From contig DHMD01000051.1 in assembly GCA_002405615.1 (NCBI GenBank), positions 14,363-49,880 on the forward strand: a stretch of DNA of 35,518 nt, given 5' to 3'. Made by a program: the position numbers and the translations under genes. The number at the start of each line of letters is the position of its first letter. The stretch's first letter is position 1. The DNA comes from Christensenella sp. UBA4651 (lineage in GTDB: Bacteria; Bacillota; Clostridia; Christensenellales; UBA1242). This document shows positions 23,326 to 31,042 of the stretch, in pieces. The notes under the pieces were generated by a model. That model saw only the letters and a list, made by a program, of their open reading frames with translations, made no database searches and was not told the DNA's origin.

Positions 23326-24480
23326 TTATTTTGCTTTTTTGTTTTTCTTTTGCTTTTGAGAGGTGCTTTTTTGTATTTGCACGAACTTAATTTTTGTTGT
23401 GCTTTGTACCAATTTTTTGCGTTTTTTGAGCATAATTGAGTTCGTTTCAATCAAACTCCTAATTTTTGCACTAGGTAGAGTTCTCTCCATATCTCGGAGT
23501 TCCTTGTCTAGTAGCGCCCTCTGGTGCTTCAACTTACGCAATTTCCTTTTCTTCAACTTGTCGCCAAAATCGTTGTATGTTTCTATATCAAACAAGTTAA
23601 AGTCATCTATCTCGGCGGCTTTTGGCTCGACACGCTTTGGCAAAGGCTTCTTGATAAAGGTGATTTCCTCGCTATCGTCCCGCATACGGACTTGCAATTG
23701 ATTGTAATTAGCGACAATTCCATTGCGAGCCAACTCGTTGTACATATTGTCCATAAGGTAGTAATATATGTCCCAGTATTTCCCGACAGACCAGCAGGTC
23801 ATAAATAGCGTAATGTTGCTGCCGTCATAATTGTGAATGTGGACTTCGGGAGCGGGTTCAGTGAGAATATAGCCGTTGCTATGGCAAACCGCCTTTGCGA
23901 CTTTGCGGACTTTCTCAATATCTGTGTTATACGCCACGGTAAAATACATATCCATACGGCGTTTTTTGAGTCCTGTGTAGTTAATCATAGGCGAACTGTA
24001 TACTATTTTATTGGGGATAGTAATCAATTTGTTGTCAATCGAGATGATTTCGGTCGCCATAATTTCGATAGAACGCACAGTTCCCTCAACATTGCCGATT
24101 TTGACATAGTCGCCCTGCTTGAATGGGCGGGAAGTAACCAAAATCATACCGTAAGCGACATTCGATAGGCTGTCTTTGAGAGCCAAAGCGACCGCCACAC
24201 CAGCAGTAGTCAGGACTGCCGCAAAGCCTGTGATAGGTATGCCCAATTCCTGCAAAATCAACAGAACTAGCAGAACATAAAGCAGTATTTTGATAGCAGA
24301 ATTCAAAAACCCCCGAGTGGTTGGGTCGAGGTTTGACTTCTTGAACCAGCGATTGAGTAGCTTGATGATGATTTTGATTAAAATCATACCAGCAAAGAAG
24401 GTAACAATCGCCAGCAAAATTCCAGGCCCACTATTTACTACGAAATCGCAAATAGCGTTCCAAATAGTATTCCAATCCAT
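23326..24480 (-). CDS. mscS: MscS-family small-conductance mechanosensitive channel
   Basis: MscS channels open under membrane tension to release solutes. Three helices are visible, at about 19-42, 62-80 and 85-103. The last is the glycine/alanine pore helix (AAVLTTAGVAVALALKDSLS), followed by the beta domain with FKQGDYVKIGNVEGTV and TIPNKIV. The core ends near residue 275. About 75 further residues form a very basic tail (307-384, ending in KKNKKAK), not typical of E. coli MscS (286 residues). The ATG lies two bases after the stop of the U32 gene, with GAGGT over its end, so both are one operon. Confidence 0.92.
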   Translation of the reverse strand: MDWNTIWNAICDFVVNSGPGILLAIVTFFAGMILIKIIIKLLNRWFKKSNLDPTTRGFLNSAIKILLYVLLVLLILQELGIPITGFAAVLTTAGVAVALALKDSLSNVAYGMILVTSRPFKQGDYVKIGNVEGTVRSIEIMATEIISIDNKLITIPNKIVYSSPMINYTGLKKRRMDMYFTVAYNTDIEKVRKVAKAVCHSNGYILTEPAPEVHIHNYDGSNITLFMTCWSVGKYWDIYYYLMDNMYNELARNGIVANYNQLQVRMRDDSEEITFIKKPLPKRVEPKAAEIDDFNLFDIETYNDFGDKLKKRKLRKLKHQRALLDKELRDMERTLPSAKIRSLIETNSIMLKKRKKLVQSTTKIKFVQIQKSTSQKQKKNKKAK

Positions 24481-24482
24481 TT

Positions 24483-26690
24483 TTACCTCAAATCAATGTA
24501 TTTTTTTGAAATGTTATCCTTGGTTGTCAAGTCGTCTGCAAAAAGTGTAAAGTAACATTGAGAAATTCTATGCCTCAAAATGCGATACGACTTGCCCGCT
24601 TGGTCAAGTAAATTTAGTTTAACCGAATAGCGGCAATTTTTGCAGGTGTTTTGCCACAAAGTTTTGTACGGGCAGTGGGCAAAATACATAAGAACTTGAT
24701 GACCGTATGCGTACTCAAAAACGCTTGTGTCGTTGGCAGCAATCTCCTTGCTCCACACAAATTCATTAATGCCCAAATTTTGCAACGCAGCAACCGAATA
24801 GTGGTTGTAAATATTCATATCCGTACCAGCAATCAGGTAATGCCCCTTGCCCAATTCGATACCGTACGCATTTTGCACGAGTAGGGGAGTGCTTTTCGGT
24901 AGACTATCCACAATTTTTTGTAATTTTACGCAGTCTTGTGCGTTCGCTATGGTAGGTAGAGCCAAACCGACATTAGTATAGCAATTGTGCAATTTGTCCA
25001 AATTTTGAGTGATATTTGTTTCAGAAAAATCGCTCGGTGCGTACATAACGAGGTCATTTTGGGCTATACTTACACTACTCAAATCGCTATTCTCATTTAC
25101 CACAATGAGGTTATTATATTTTGATTTTACCTCGGCATTTTTGCTAATTTCGTCAAGAGTCGCCACCTGTTTTATTTGCGGCAATTTCGCCTCATATTCT
25201 TTCAAAATTTCAGCCCTCATTGTCTCTGCCAAATTTCTACGCAACTCTTTGAGTGCAGATTTTGGAATAAACACATTTCCAATGCTAATTTGGCTAACTT
25301 TTGTATCAAAAATTTCTAGGTCGATGTTAGTAAAAATCTCTCTAATCTCCGTTTCTGCGGTCGGTGCTGTCTTGGCTGGTTGGCAAATGTAGTCGCTAGA
25401 TAGTTTTACCTCGGCTCTTGACGGCGAAGTAGTCCTAGCAGATGCAATAATCGGCTTGTCAATTACCGCAGAAATTGCAACTTCAACGCCGATTTTACGC
25501 ACATTTTGCAGAACTCCCGCCTCCAAGTGGCTGTCCAAAGTCAAGTACACATCTAGCCCCACCGCAAGCCTGTGTTTCGTGTATATGTAGTCCACATTTT
25601 TGGTTCTATCCACATTACCTACACCTAGGCTATCCACCTCCGTACCATTCCGGTCGCAAAATTTGAGCCCATCGCCACTGCGAAGTGGGTGAGAAGAACG
25701 AATACCTACCTTAAACAAGTCCTTGAACCGTTCCACAGACGCAACTTCGCCAATTTTTAACCCAAGGTGGTTTTGGTTAATCGGGTTAATCACATTGTCA
25801 GGCACACCTGCGTCTAGATAAGCCCGATAATTAAAGTCGCCTCGGCTAAACACCTGTCGCAGTTTATTGATTTCCGATTTTTTGTCAATTTGCTGTCCAT
25901 TTTCTACTGCGTCCAGCGCCTTGCGGTAGGTGTTTACCGTCTGTGCCACATATCCAGCACGGCGAAGTCGTCCCTCAATTTTGAAACTGACGACCCCAGC
26001 AGAAACCAATTCATCGAGGCACCCAATCATACACAAATCTCTCGCCGAAAGCAAGTATCCGCTACCAATAACCTCATCATCAAGCCTTGCGGTGTAGGGT
26101 AGGCGGCAAAGTTGTAGACACTTGCCTCGGTTACCGCTCATTCCATGGTTCAAGGCACTAAAATAGCAGTTTCCGCTGAACGCCACGCACAAAGCCCCTT
26201 GCACAAAGTACTCAATTTCTAAGCCCAACTCAGCGATTTCTCGAATATCACGGAGTTTCACCTCTCTCGAAAGTACAACCCGACTAAACCCAGCCTGTTT
26301 AGCGACCAGCGCCCCCATACGATTGTGAATACCCATTTGAGTACTGGCGTGCAACTCAATACCGTCAAACATAGATTTTAGAACCCTAGCGCACCCGTAA
26401 TCTTGCACAATGTATGCGTCCACTTTTGCAGCGATACACGCCTCCACGAGCTTAATAAAACTCGGCATCTCGTCATCGCTAACTAGCGTGTTGATTGTTA
26501 CATAAATCTTGACTCCACGCAAGTGAGCAAATCGCACCGTTTCTGCGATATTATCCATAGTAAAATATGTCGATTTTGCCCGAGCATTAAATTCGCCCAA
26601 GCCCAAATAAATTGCGTCAGCGCCGTTATTTATCGCCGCCAAAAAACTATCCCAGTCGCCACTGGGTGCTAATAATTCCAACTTTTTCAT
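24483..26690 (-). CDS. U32 family protein, RlhA-like (rRNA/tRNA hydroxylation or collagenase-like)
   Basis: The 735 residues start with LELLAPSGDWDSFLAAINNG and IYVTINTL, typical of peptidase family U32. The core has EYFVQGALC (the histidine usual in HGALC is glutamine), FSGNC, SGNRGKCLQLCRLPY and SFKIEGRLR. Cysteines 168, 175, 191 and 195 can hold an iron-sulfur cluster. The long form with a C-terminal region (DUF3656-like) and a second cysteine set (HCPYKTLWQNTCKNC) resembles RlhA, which hydroxylates C2501 of 23S rRNA, though the tRNA-modifying TrhP group is related. No Shine-Dalgarno site precedes the ATG, and its promoter -10 ends eight bases upstream, so the mRNA is probably leaderless. 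mscS follows in the same operon. Confidence 0.85.
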   Translation of the reverse strand: MKKLELLAPSGDWDSFLAAINNGADAIYLGLGEFNARAKSTYFTMDNIAETVRFAHLRGVKIYVTINTLVSDDEMPSFIKLVEACIAAKVDAYIVQDYGCARVLKSMFDGIELHASTQMGIHNRMGALVAKQAGFSRVVLSREVKLRDIREIAELGLEIEYFVQGALCVAFSGNCYFSALNHGMSGNRGKCLQLCRLPYTARLDDEVIGSGYLLSARDLCMIGCLDELVSAGVVSFKIEGRLRRAGYVAQTVNTYRKALDAVENGQQIDKKSEINKLRQVFSRGDFNYRAYLDAGVPDNVINPINQNHLGLKIGEVASVERFKDLFKVGIRSSHPLRSGDGLKFCDRNGTEVDSLGVGNVDRTKNVDYIYTKHRLAVGLDVYLTLDSHLEAGVLQNVRKIGVEVAISAVIDKPIIASARTTSPSRAEVKLSSDYICQPAKTAPTAETEIREIFTNIDLEIFDTKVSQISIGNVFIPKSALKELRRNLAETMRAEILKEYEAKLPQIKQVATLDEISKNAEVKSKYNNLIVVNENSDLSSVSIAQNDLVMYAPSDFSETNITQNLDKLHNCYTNVGLALPTIANAQDCVKLQKIVDSLPKSTPLLVQNAYGIELGKGHYLIAGTDMNIYNHYSVAALQNLGINEFVWSKEIAANDTSVFEYAYGHQVLMYFAHCPYKTLWQNTCKNCRYSVKLNLLDQAGKSYRILRHRISQCYFTLFADDLTTKDNISKKYIDLR

Positions 26691-26698
26691 AATGACTA

Positions 26699-26727
26699 AT
26701 TATAGAATAATAAAAAAAAATAGTCAA
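26699..26727 (-). promoter_or_regulatory. Promoter of the U32-mscS operon
   Basis: On the minus strand TTGACT (26727-26722), 17 bases and TATAAT (26704-26699) form a near-perfect promoter. Only eight bases separate the -10 from the ATG, so the 5' leader would be zero to two bases. Confidence 0.85.
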
Positions 26728-26764
26728 TACTTTATCGGTTCAAAACCATAATTTGACTATTTTT
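26716..26764. repeat. Inverted repeat carrying outward-facing promoter -35 boxes
   Basis: AAAAATAGTCAA (26716-26727) and TTGACTATTTTT (26753-26764) are perfect 12-bp inverted repeats 25 bases apart, with a small GGTT/AACC pairing inside. Each arm holds TTGACT pointing outward. The left one serves the U32 gene. The right one has TATATT at 26777-26782 (18-base spacer), but no gene follows on that strand. The hairpin may also end transcription from 26900. Confidence 0.65.
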
Positions 26765-26899
26765 GTCGATTGTGTCTATATTTAGCAGAGGTCAAATCTA
26801 GCTAAAACAATATCATATTTTATAGGTTTGCTCAACAATTGCTAATAATAATTTTCATCATTTGTGCTATTGGTCAGTTTGTCCAACCGTCCTCCACAC

Positions 26900-27319
26900 T
26901 TATCTGAATTGCTCAATCGCCCTCCTTGCTTCATTCACTTTTGATAATTCAATGTTGATTTCACTTTCCGCCTCTTTTATTATCCTGCGAAAGGAGTAAT
27001 TGTTAAGTGCCAAAAACGAAAATACTCCGACTAGCCCATCGCAAATTAGAGTAGGGAAACTCCATATCCCGTAGTCCATACTCACCAAACTCATTGCGAA
27101 AGCGGAAAGCCCCGCACACGCTCCCCAAAGGTACATTTTATTGCCCGATTTATCATAATACATCGCATTTTGATTCTTTTCAATATTCAGGCACTCCTCA
27201 ACATAATTTAATGTCGCCTGAGTAGTGTCTTCTGGGTCTTTATCGCTGATATTAATTGTTTCAGTATCAGGCCAATTAATTTCAAAAGACCTGTGTCCCC
27301 AACGGTCGTTTTCGTACAT
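26900..27319 (-). CDS. Small two-helix membrane protein, unknown function (second of a pair)
   Basis: The 139 residues are not a known family to me. An acidic, polar N-terminal half leads into a helical hairpin: YLWGACAGLSAFAMSLVSMD and IWSFPTLICDGLVGVFSFLA, at about 63-82 and 85-104, with a short turn. A charged amphipathic helix follows (IIKEAESEINIELSKVNEAR). The layout is the same as the gene just upstream, and the C-terminal helices look alike (TELNITYSEEAEKVYRQ there), so the two may be distant paralogues. AAGAGGT lies in front of the ATG, ten bases after the previous stop, so they are one operon. Both termini would be cytosolic. Confidence 0.7.
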   Translation of the reverse strand: MYENDRWGHRSFEINWPDTETINISDKDPEDTTQATLNYVEECLNIEKNQNAMYYDKSGNKMYLWGACAGLSAFAMSLVSMDYGIWSFPTLICDGLVGVFSFLALNNYSFRRIIKEAESEINIELSKVNEARRAIEQFR

Positions 27320-27329
27320 TTTTAACCTC

Positions 27330-27860
27330 TTATCTAAACATTATTTGGTTGTTTCTGTCTTGTAGTTGTCTATATACCTTTTCTGCTTCTTCGCTATATG
27401 TTATATTCAGTTCCGTATTTTGCAGAATTTGGTTTTCTGCAATGCTGTTAAACTGTTTCGCACGGTAATGACTGAAAACGCCTAACCCCAGCGATACCGC
27501 CCCCAAAGAAAAATCAATATAATCGGGTTGCATACCAATCAAATTCTTTGCCGCAAATACTATAAATAGCGCAACCGCACCTGCACTAAACACTTTTGAA
27601 GCGGTGTAGGTTGAATTAGCTTTGAGCACATACTCGGTGGCATTTGCTGAAGATAATTCTATTTGGCGTTTCATCTCGTCCAATTCGGGACTCTTGATAA
27701 TGTGCAGTCTGCCTAGATTGTCCTTGTAAAAGTGGTCATCTTTTCCCTCGACTTGTTCCATCGCTTCTATATCAACCTCGGTATCCAAAACTTCTCGTTG
27801 TGGTTGCATTCTTTCGTTGTTATCCTGTGGTGTCTGGAAATTGCTATTTTCGTCTGCCAT
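27330..27860 (-). CDS. Small two-helix membrane protein, unknown function (first of a pair)
   Basis: The 176 residues have a disordered, acidic, glutamine-rich start (about 1-45), a short segment DHFYKDNLGRLHIIKSPEL, a helix, and a membrane hairpin at about 89-106 and 113-130 (FSAGAVALFIVFAAKNLIG and FSLGAVSLGLGVF). A charged helix closes the chain. No catalytic motif is visible. GAGGAAA lies eight bases upstream. Its promoter is a perfect sigma-A consensus with a leader of about 137 bases, so expression should be strong and perhaps regulated in the leader. The paired gene downstream has the same layout, which suggests a hetero-oligomeric membrane complex. Confidence 0.72.
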   Translation of the reverse strand: MADENSNFQTPQDNNERMQPQREVLDTEVDIEAMEQVEGKDDHFYKDNLGRLHIIKSPELDEMKRQIELSSANATEYVLKANSTYTASKVFSAGAVALFIVFAAKNLIGMQPDYIDFSLGAVSLGLGVFSHYRAKQFNSIAENQILQNTELNITYSEEAEKVYRQLQDRNNQIMFR

Positions 27861-27997
27861 TTGTGTTTCCTCGAAATTGTTTTTTCCTAGTAGTATTGGA
27901 GTAGGTGGGAAAAACTCTCAAAGCAAAGCCATCACGGCATATAAGTTTTGCTATACAAAAATTGCTCGAAACCTTACTTACTCCTCCAAAGTTTACT
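27861..27997 (-). other. Long 5' leader of the two-helix membrane protein pair
   Basis: About 137 bases separate the predicted transcript start from the ATG. A distant pairing is possible between TTTGGAG near the 5' end and CTCCAA about 75 bases later, with internal small stems. I recognise no riboswitch class. The strong GGAGGAG near the 5' end has no start codon at a suitable distance. Confidence 0.4.
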
Positions 27998-28003
27998 ACG
28001 CAC

Positions 28004-28032
28004 ATTATAACACCAAGGAGCGTGATTGTCAA
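28004..28032 (-). promoter_or_regulatory. Perfect-consensus promoter of the membrane protein pair
   Basis: On the minus strand TTGACA (28032-28027), 17 bases and TATAAT (28009-28004) match the sigma-A consensus at all twelve positions with ideal spacing. It lies 25 bases after the cmk stop. Confidence 0.92.
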
Positions 28033-28057
28033 TACCGCCAATCAATTTTACTATTCA

Positions 28058-28987
28058 CTAGCGGTATATAACCGCACAATTTTCTCGTCCGTCGATTACC
28101 TCGCAGAATGCCTGCACGCTCTCCGCAATATTCATATCCGAGTTGTCAATTTTTATTGCATCATTAGCACATTTTAATGGCGAAATATCCCGCTCGCTAT
28201 CCGCTTTGTCCCTTGCTTTGATTTCTGCCAAAATCTCGTCATATTTAGCACCTTCCGTGCCAATTAGTTCAGCGAATCGCCTCTTGGCACGCACCTCGGC
28301 AGACGCAGTCAAATAAAACTTGTGTGTGGCATTTGGTAATACAACAGAGCAAATATCACGCCCCTCCATTACAATATCGTTGCTCGCAGCAATGCCTCGC
28401 TGAATTTTGCGGAAATGCTCACGAATTAGTGGATATTTTGCTACCGTAGGGGTGATTATGCTGATTATTTCGGTGTGAAGTTGCGGAGTAATATTTTGAT
28501 TGTCCAGGTATACCACCAGCGACTTGCCGTTTTCGCAGTTTTGCACTTCGTAACGCAAATCCAAATATTTAACCGCAGCACACACAACCGGCTCGCAGTT
28601 TATGTCAATATTCTTGTGTAAACACGCATACGCTAGGCTGCGATACAACGTCCCAGTGCTAAAATACAAATACCCGTAATGCTGTGCCAACTTCTTGGCA
28701 ATGGTCGATTTCCCAGTGCCCGCAGGGCCGTCAATGGCAATCGAAACAGTGTCTCTGTCTGCTATTTGTGTGCTTTGCAAAGTTGCCGAACTTGCTACCG
28801 CTTGCTTGTCGTAATAGGGCAGAGAGTCGTTAACCAATTCCTCTTCATCTTGATTGACCACAGGGCAACGACCGCAAGGCATTACACCCTGCGCCAAAGT
28901 CTGCCCACTTTGCACCGCTTGTGCCAAGTCCTTTGCGGCATACATCGAAATTCTTAATTTATCAATTTGCTTTTTACCAATAATCAT
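28058..28987 (-). CDS. cmk: Cytidylate kinase with an 80-residue N-terminal extension
   Basis: Cmk phosphorylates CMP and dCMP with ATP. From residue 81 the protein is a normal Cmk: Walker A IDGPAGTGKST (87-94 core), FSTGTLYRSLAY, VMEGRDICSVVLPNATHKFY, TASAEVRAKRR and SERDISPLKCANDAIKID. The family has about 225 residues; here 309. The extra N terminus has a CGRC pair (38-41), an acidic stretch and no known domain. No start codon with a ribosome site lies closer to the kinase, and TGAGGT stands nine bases before the ATG at 28987, so the extension is probably translated. It is transcribed alone from a good promoter. Confidence 0.9.
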   Translation of the reverse strand: MIIGKKQIDKLRISMYAAKDLAQAVQSGQTLAQGVMPCGRCPVVNQDEEELVNDSLPYYDKQAVASSATLQSTQIADRDTVSIAIDGPAGTGKSTIAKKLAQHYGYLYFSTGTLYRSLAYACLHKNIDINCEPVVCAAVKYLDLRYEVQNCENGKSLVVYLDNQNITPQLHTEIISIITPTVAKYPLIREHFRKIQRGIAASNDIVMEGRDICSVVLPNATHKFYLTASAEVRAKRRFAELIGTEGAKYDEILAEIKARDKADSERDISPLKCANDAIKIDNSDMNIAESVQAFCEVIDGRENCAVIYR

Positions 28988-29020
28988 ACTTGTTTACCTC
29001 ACTCAATCCAAATTTTGCCC

Positions 29021-29049
29021 ATTATAGCACACATTGCCTACGCTGGCAA
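29021..29049 (-). promoter_or_regulatory. cmk promoter
   Basis: On the minus strand TTGCCA (29049-29044), 17 bases and TATAAT (29026-29021) form a strong sigma-A promoter about 34 bases before the ATG. Confidence 0.85.
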
Positions 29050-29069
29050 CTGATTTGAGGCTATCTTTT

Positions 29070-29100
29070 TCTGCGGCAGAGAAAGTGTTTTTTGTTGTCC
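29070..29100 (+). terminator. Orphan terminator-like hairpin
   Basis: CTTTTTCTG and CAGAGAAAG pair around a CGG loop and are followed by TGTTTTTTG on the plus strand. No plus-strand gene precedes it, since cmk runs the other way. It may be a remnant or may shield aspS from read-through. Confidence 0.45.
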
Positions 29101-29179
29101 GTTTTGCAGTAATAGACCCAATCCTAATTCGCTGCGAGTCGCTTCTTTATTAATCTTATCAAAAAAATGCCTATAACAC

Positions 29180-29208
29180 TTGAAATTTGCGTAAATATCG
29201 GTTATAAT
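29180..29208 (+). promoter_or_regulatory. aspS-abcF-cysS promoter
   Basis: TTGAAA (29180-29185), 17 bases and TATAAT (29203-29208) form a strong promoter. It probably drives all three genes up to the terminator at 34099. Confidence 0.85.
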
Positions 29209-29242
29209 GTTATTTACTAAATTTGTTAGGAGATGAAATATA

Positions 29243-30994
29243 ATGCAGACAACATTCCGCACATGCAAATGTAATGATGTTACAAAACAAAATGAGGGAC
29301 AAATCGTCCGTGTTGCAGGTTGGGTGGCTACTATTCGAGACCACGGTGGTATCACATTTATCGACTTGCGTGACCAGACAGGTATTGTCCAAGTTGTAGT
29401 TGAGGACGACTCAAAAATCAAGGGCGTAACCAAGGAGAGCGTAATCTCTGTCGAGGGTACTGTTACTAGCCGTGGTGAGGGTAATATTAACCCGAAACTT
29501 CACACTGGCGAAATCGAAATTGTAGCAAACACCGTTTCTTTGCTAGGTCCAGTTATGCAGCCGCTGCCATTTGAGGTAGAGGAGAGCAAAAAAATTCGTG
29601 AGGACGTAAGGCTAAAATACAGATACCTAGATATGCGTAACCCAGAGGTTTTTTCTAACCTCATTATGCGTAGCAAGGTAAACTCATTCTTGCGTAGCTC
29701 TATGGAGGCAATGGGCTTCGTAGAAATCGCAACCCCATTAATGAGTGCAGATAGCCCAGAGGGCGCTAGGTGCTTCCTAGTTCCCGCTCGTCAACACCCA
29801 GGCAAATTCTACTCACTCCCACAATCGCCGCAAATGTTCAAGCAGTTACTAATGGTAGGTGGTTTTGACCGTTATTACCAAATCGCCCCATGTTTTAGGG
29901 ACGAGGACGCCCGTGCCGACCGTGCCGCTGGTGAGTTCTATCAGTTGGATATGGAGATGAGCTTCGCAACCCAAGAGGACTTGTTCGAAATCGGCGAAAA
30001 GCTATTCTATGACCTGTTTACCAAGTTCGGACACAAGGAGGTTAGCCCAGCCCCATTTAGACGCATTCCATTTAGAGAAAGTATGGAACTCTACGGTACC
30101 GACAAGCCTGACTTGCGTAACCCACTAATTATCAAAGATGTTACCACAGTGTTCCAAAACACCGAGTTCAACGCTTTCAAGGGTAGCACTGTCAAGGCTA
30201 TCGCTGTGCACGACATTGCAGGCAAGCCTCGTAGTTTCTACGACACTTTGACCGCAAAAATGGTCGAGGTGGGTAGCAAAGGACTCGCTTGGATTAAGGT
30301 TGAGGCAAATGGCGAGTTTAATAGCCCTATTGCCAAATTCCTTTCTGACGCCGAGAAACAACAGTTGACCGAGATTTTGGAGGCAAAAGAGGGTACGAGT
30401 ATCTTCCTTATTGCAAACAAGCCTCGTATCGCAACGAAACTCAGTGGTATGTTGCGTAACTTCTTGGGCGATGAGTTGAACCTCTGCGACCCAAACAAGT
30501 TCGCTCTCTGCTGGATTACCGACTTCCCAATGTACGAGTTGGACGATGACGGTGTGCTGCAATTCTGCCACAACCCATTCAACAAACCAGCTGGCGATTT
30601 GAGCAAATTGACCAAGGAAAACGCTTTGGAATTTAACGCATACCAGTTTGACCTTGTAGGTAACGGTATCGAATTGTTGAGCGGTGCAGAGCGTAACCAC
30701 GACCCAAGAGCAATGCTCAAACTTATGGAAATCGTAGGTTACACCGAGGAGGATTGCAAGAACAAGTTCGGCGCTCTATACAATGCGTTCCAATTTGGTG
30801 CTCCACCACACGCAGGTATGGCGCTAGGTATCGACCGTGTACTAATGCTGTTTAATGACGAGCCAAACATTCGTGAGGTTATCGCATTCCCATTCACAAA
30901 ATCAGCGTACGACCCTCTTATGGACGCTCCAAACTGCGTAAGTGAGAAGCAACTTGCTGAATTGAGTATCAAACTCGATATCAAGAAGGATTAA
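29243..30994 (+). CDS. aspS: Aspartyl-tRNA synthetase
   Basis: This class IIb synthetase charges tRNA-Asp. The 583 residues are typical of bacterial AspRS: an OB-fold anticodon domain (VAGWVATIRDHGGITFIDLR), motif 1 around KYRYLDMRNPEV, the flipping loop SPEGARCFLVPAR, FYSLPQSPQMFKQLLM, motif 2 CFRDEDARADRAAGEFYQLD, the GAD insertion domain (about 290-400), and motif 3 GAPPHAGMALGIDRVLML. Motif 2 has GEFYQLD where the classic form has PEFTQID, a variant seen in one AspRS branch. Whether it also charges tRNA-Asn cannot be judged from this alone. AGGAGATG lies about seven bases before the ATG. Confidence 0.96.
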   Translation: MQTTFRTCKCNDVTKQNEGQIVRVAGWVATIRDHGGITFIDLRDQTGIVQVVVEDDSKIKGVTKESVISVEGTVTSRGEGNINPKLHTGEIEIVANTVSLLGPVMQPLPFEVEESKKIREDVRLKYRYLDMRNPEVFSNLIMRSKVNSFLRSSMEAMGFVEIATPLMSADSPEGARCFLVPARQHPGKFYSLPQSPQMFKQLLMVGGFDRYYQIAPCFRDEDARADRAAGEFYQLDMEMSFATQEDLFEIGEKLFYDLFTKFGHKEVSPAPFRRIPFRESMELYGTDKPDLRNPLIIKDVTTVFQNTEFNAFKGSTVKAIAVHDIAGKPRSFYDTLTAKMVEVGSKGLAWIKVEANGEFNSPIAKFLSDAEKQQLTEILEAKEGTSIFLIANKPRIATKLSGMLRNFLGDELNLCDPNKFALCWITDFPMYELDDDGVLQFCHNPFNKPAGDLSKLTKENALEFNAYQFDLVGNGIELLSGAERNHDPRAMLKLMEIVGYTEEDCKNKFGALYNAFQFGAPPHAGMALGIDRVLMLFNDEPNIREVIAFPFTKSAYDPLMDAPNCVSEKQLAELSIKLDIKKD

Positions 30995-31042
30995 TAAAAT
31001 ATCCCAAATTATAAACCAAACTATTCGTAAAAGGAGAAATTT

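Noticed and set aside
27844..28041. 65-codon minus-strand frame over the membrane-protein leader
   Set aside because: Its start lies upstream of the perfect promoter, it has no ribosome site and it overlaps the next gene's start.
28058..28075. GCGGT/ACCGC hairpin at the cmk stop as terminator
   Set aside because: No T-run follows on the minus strand.
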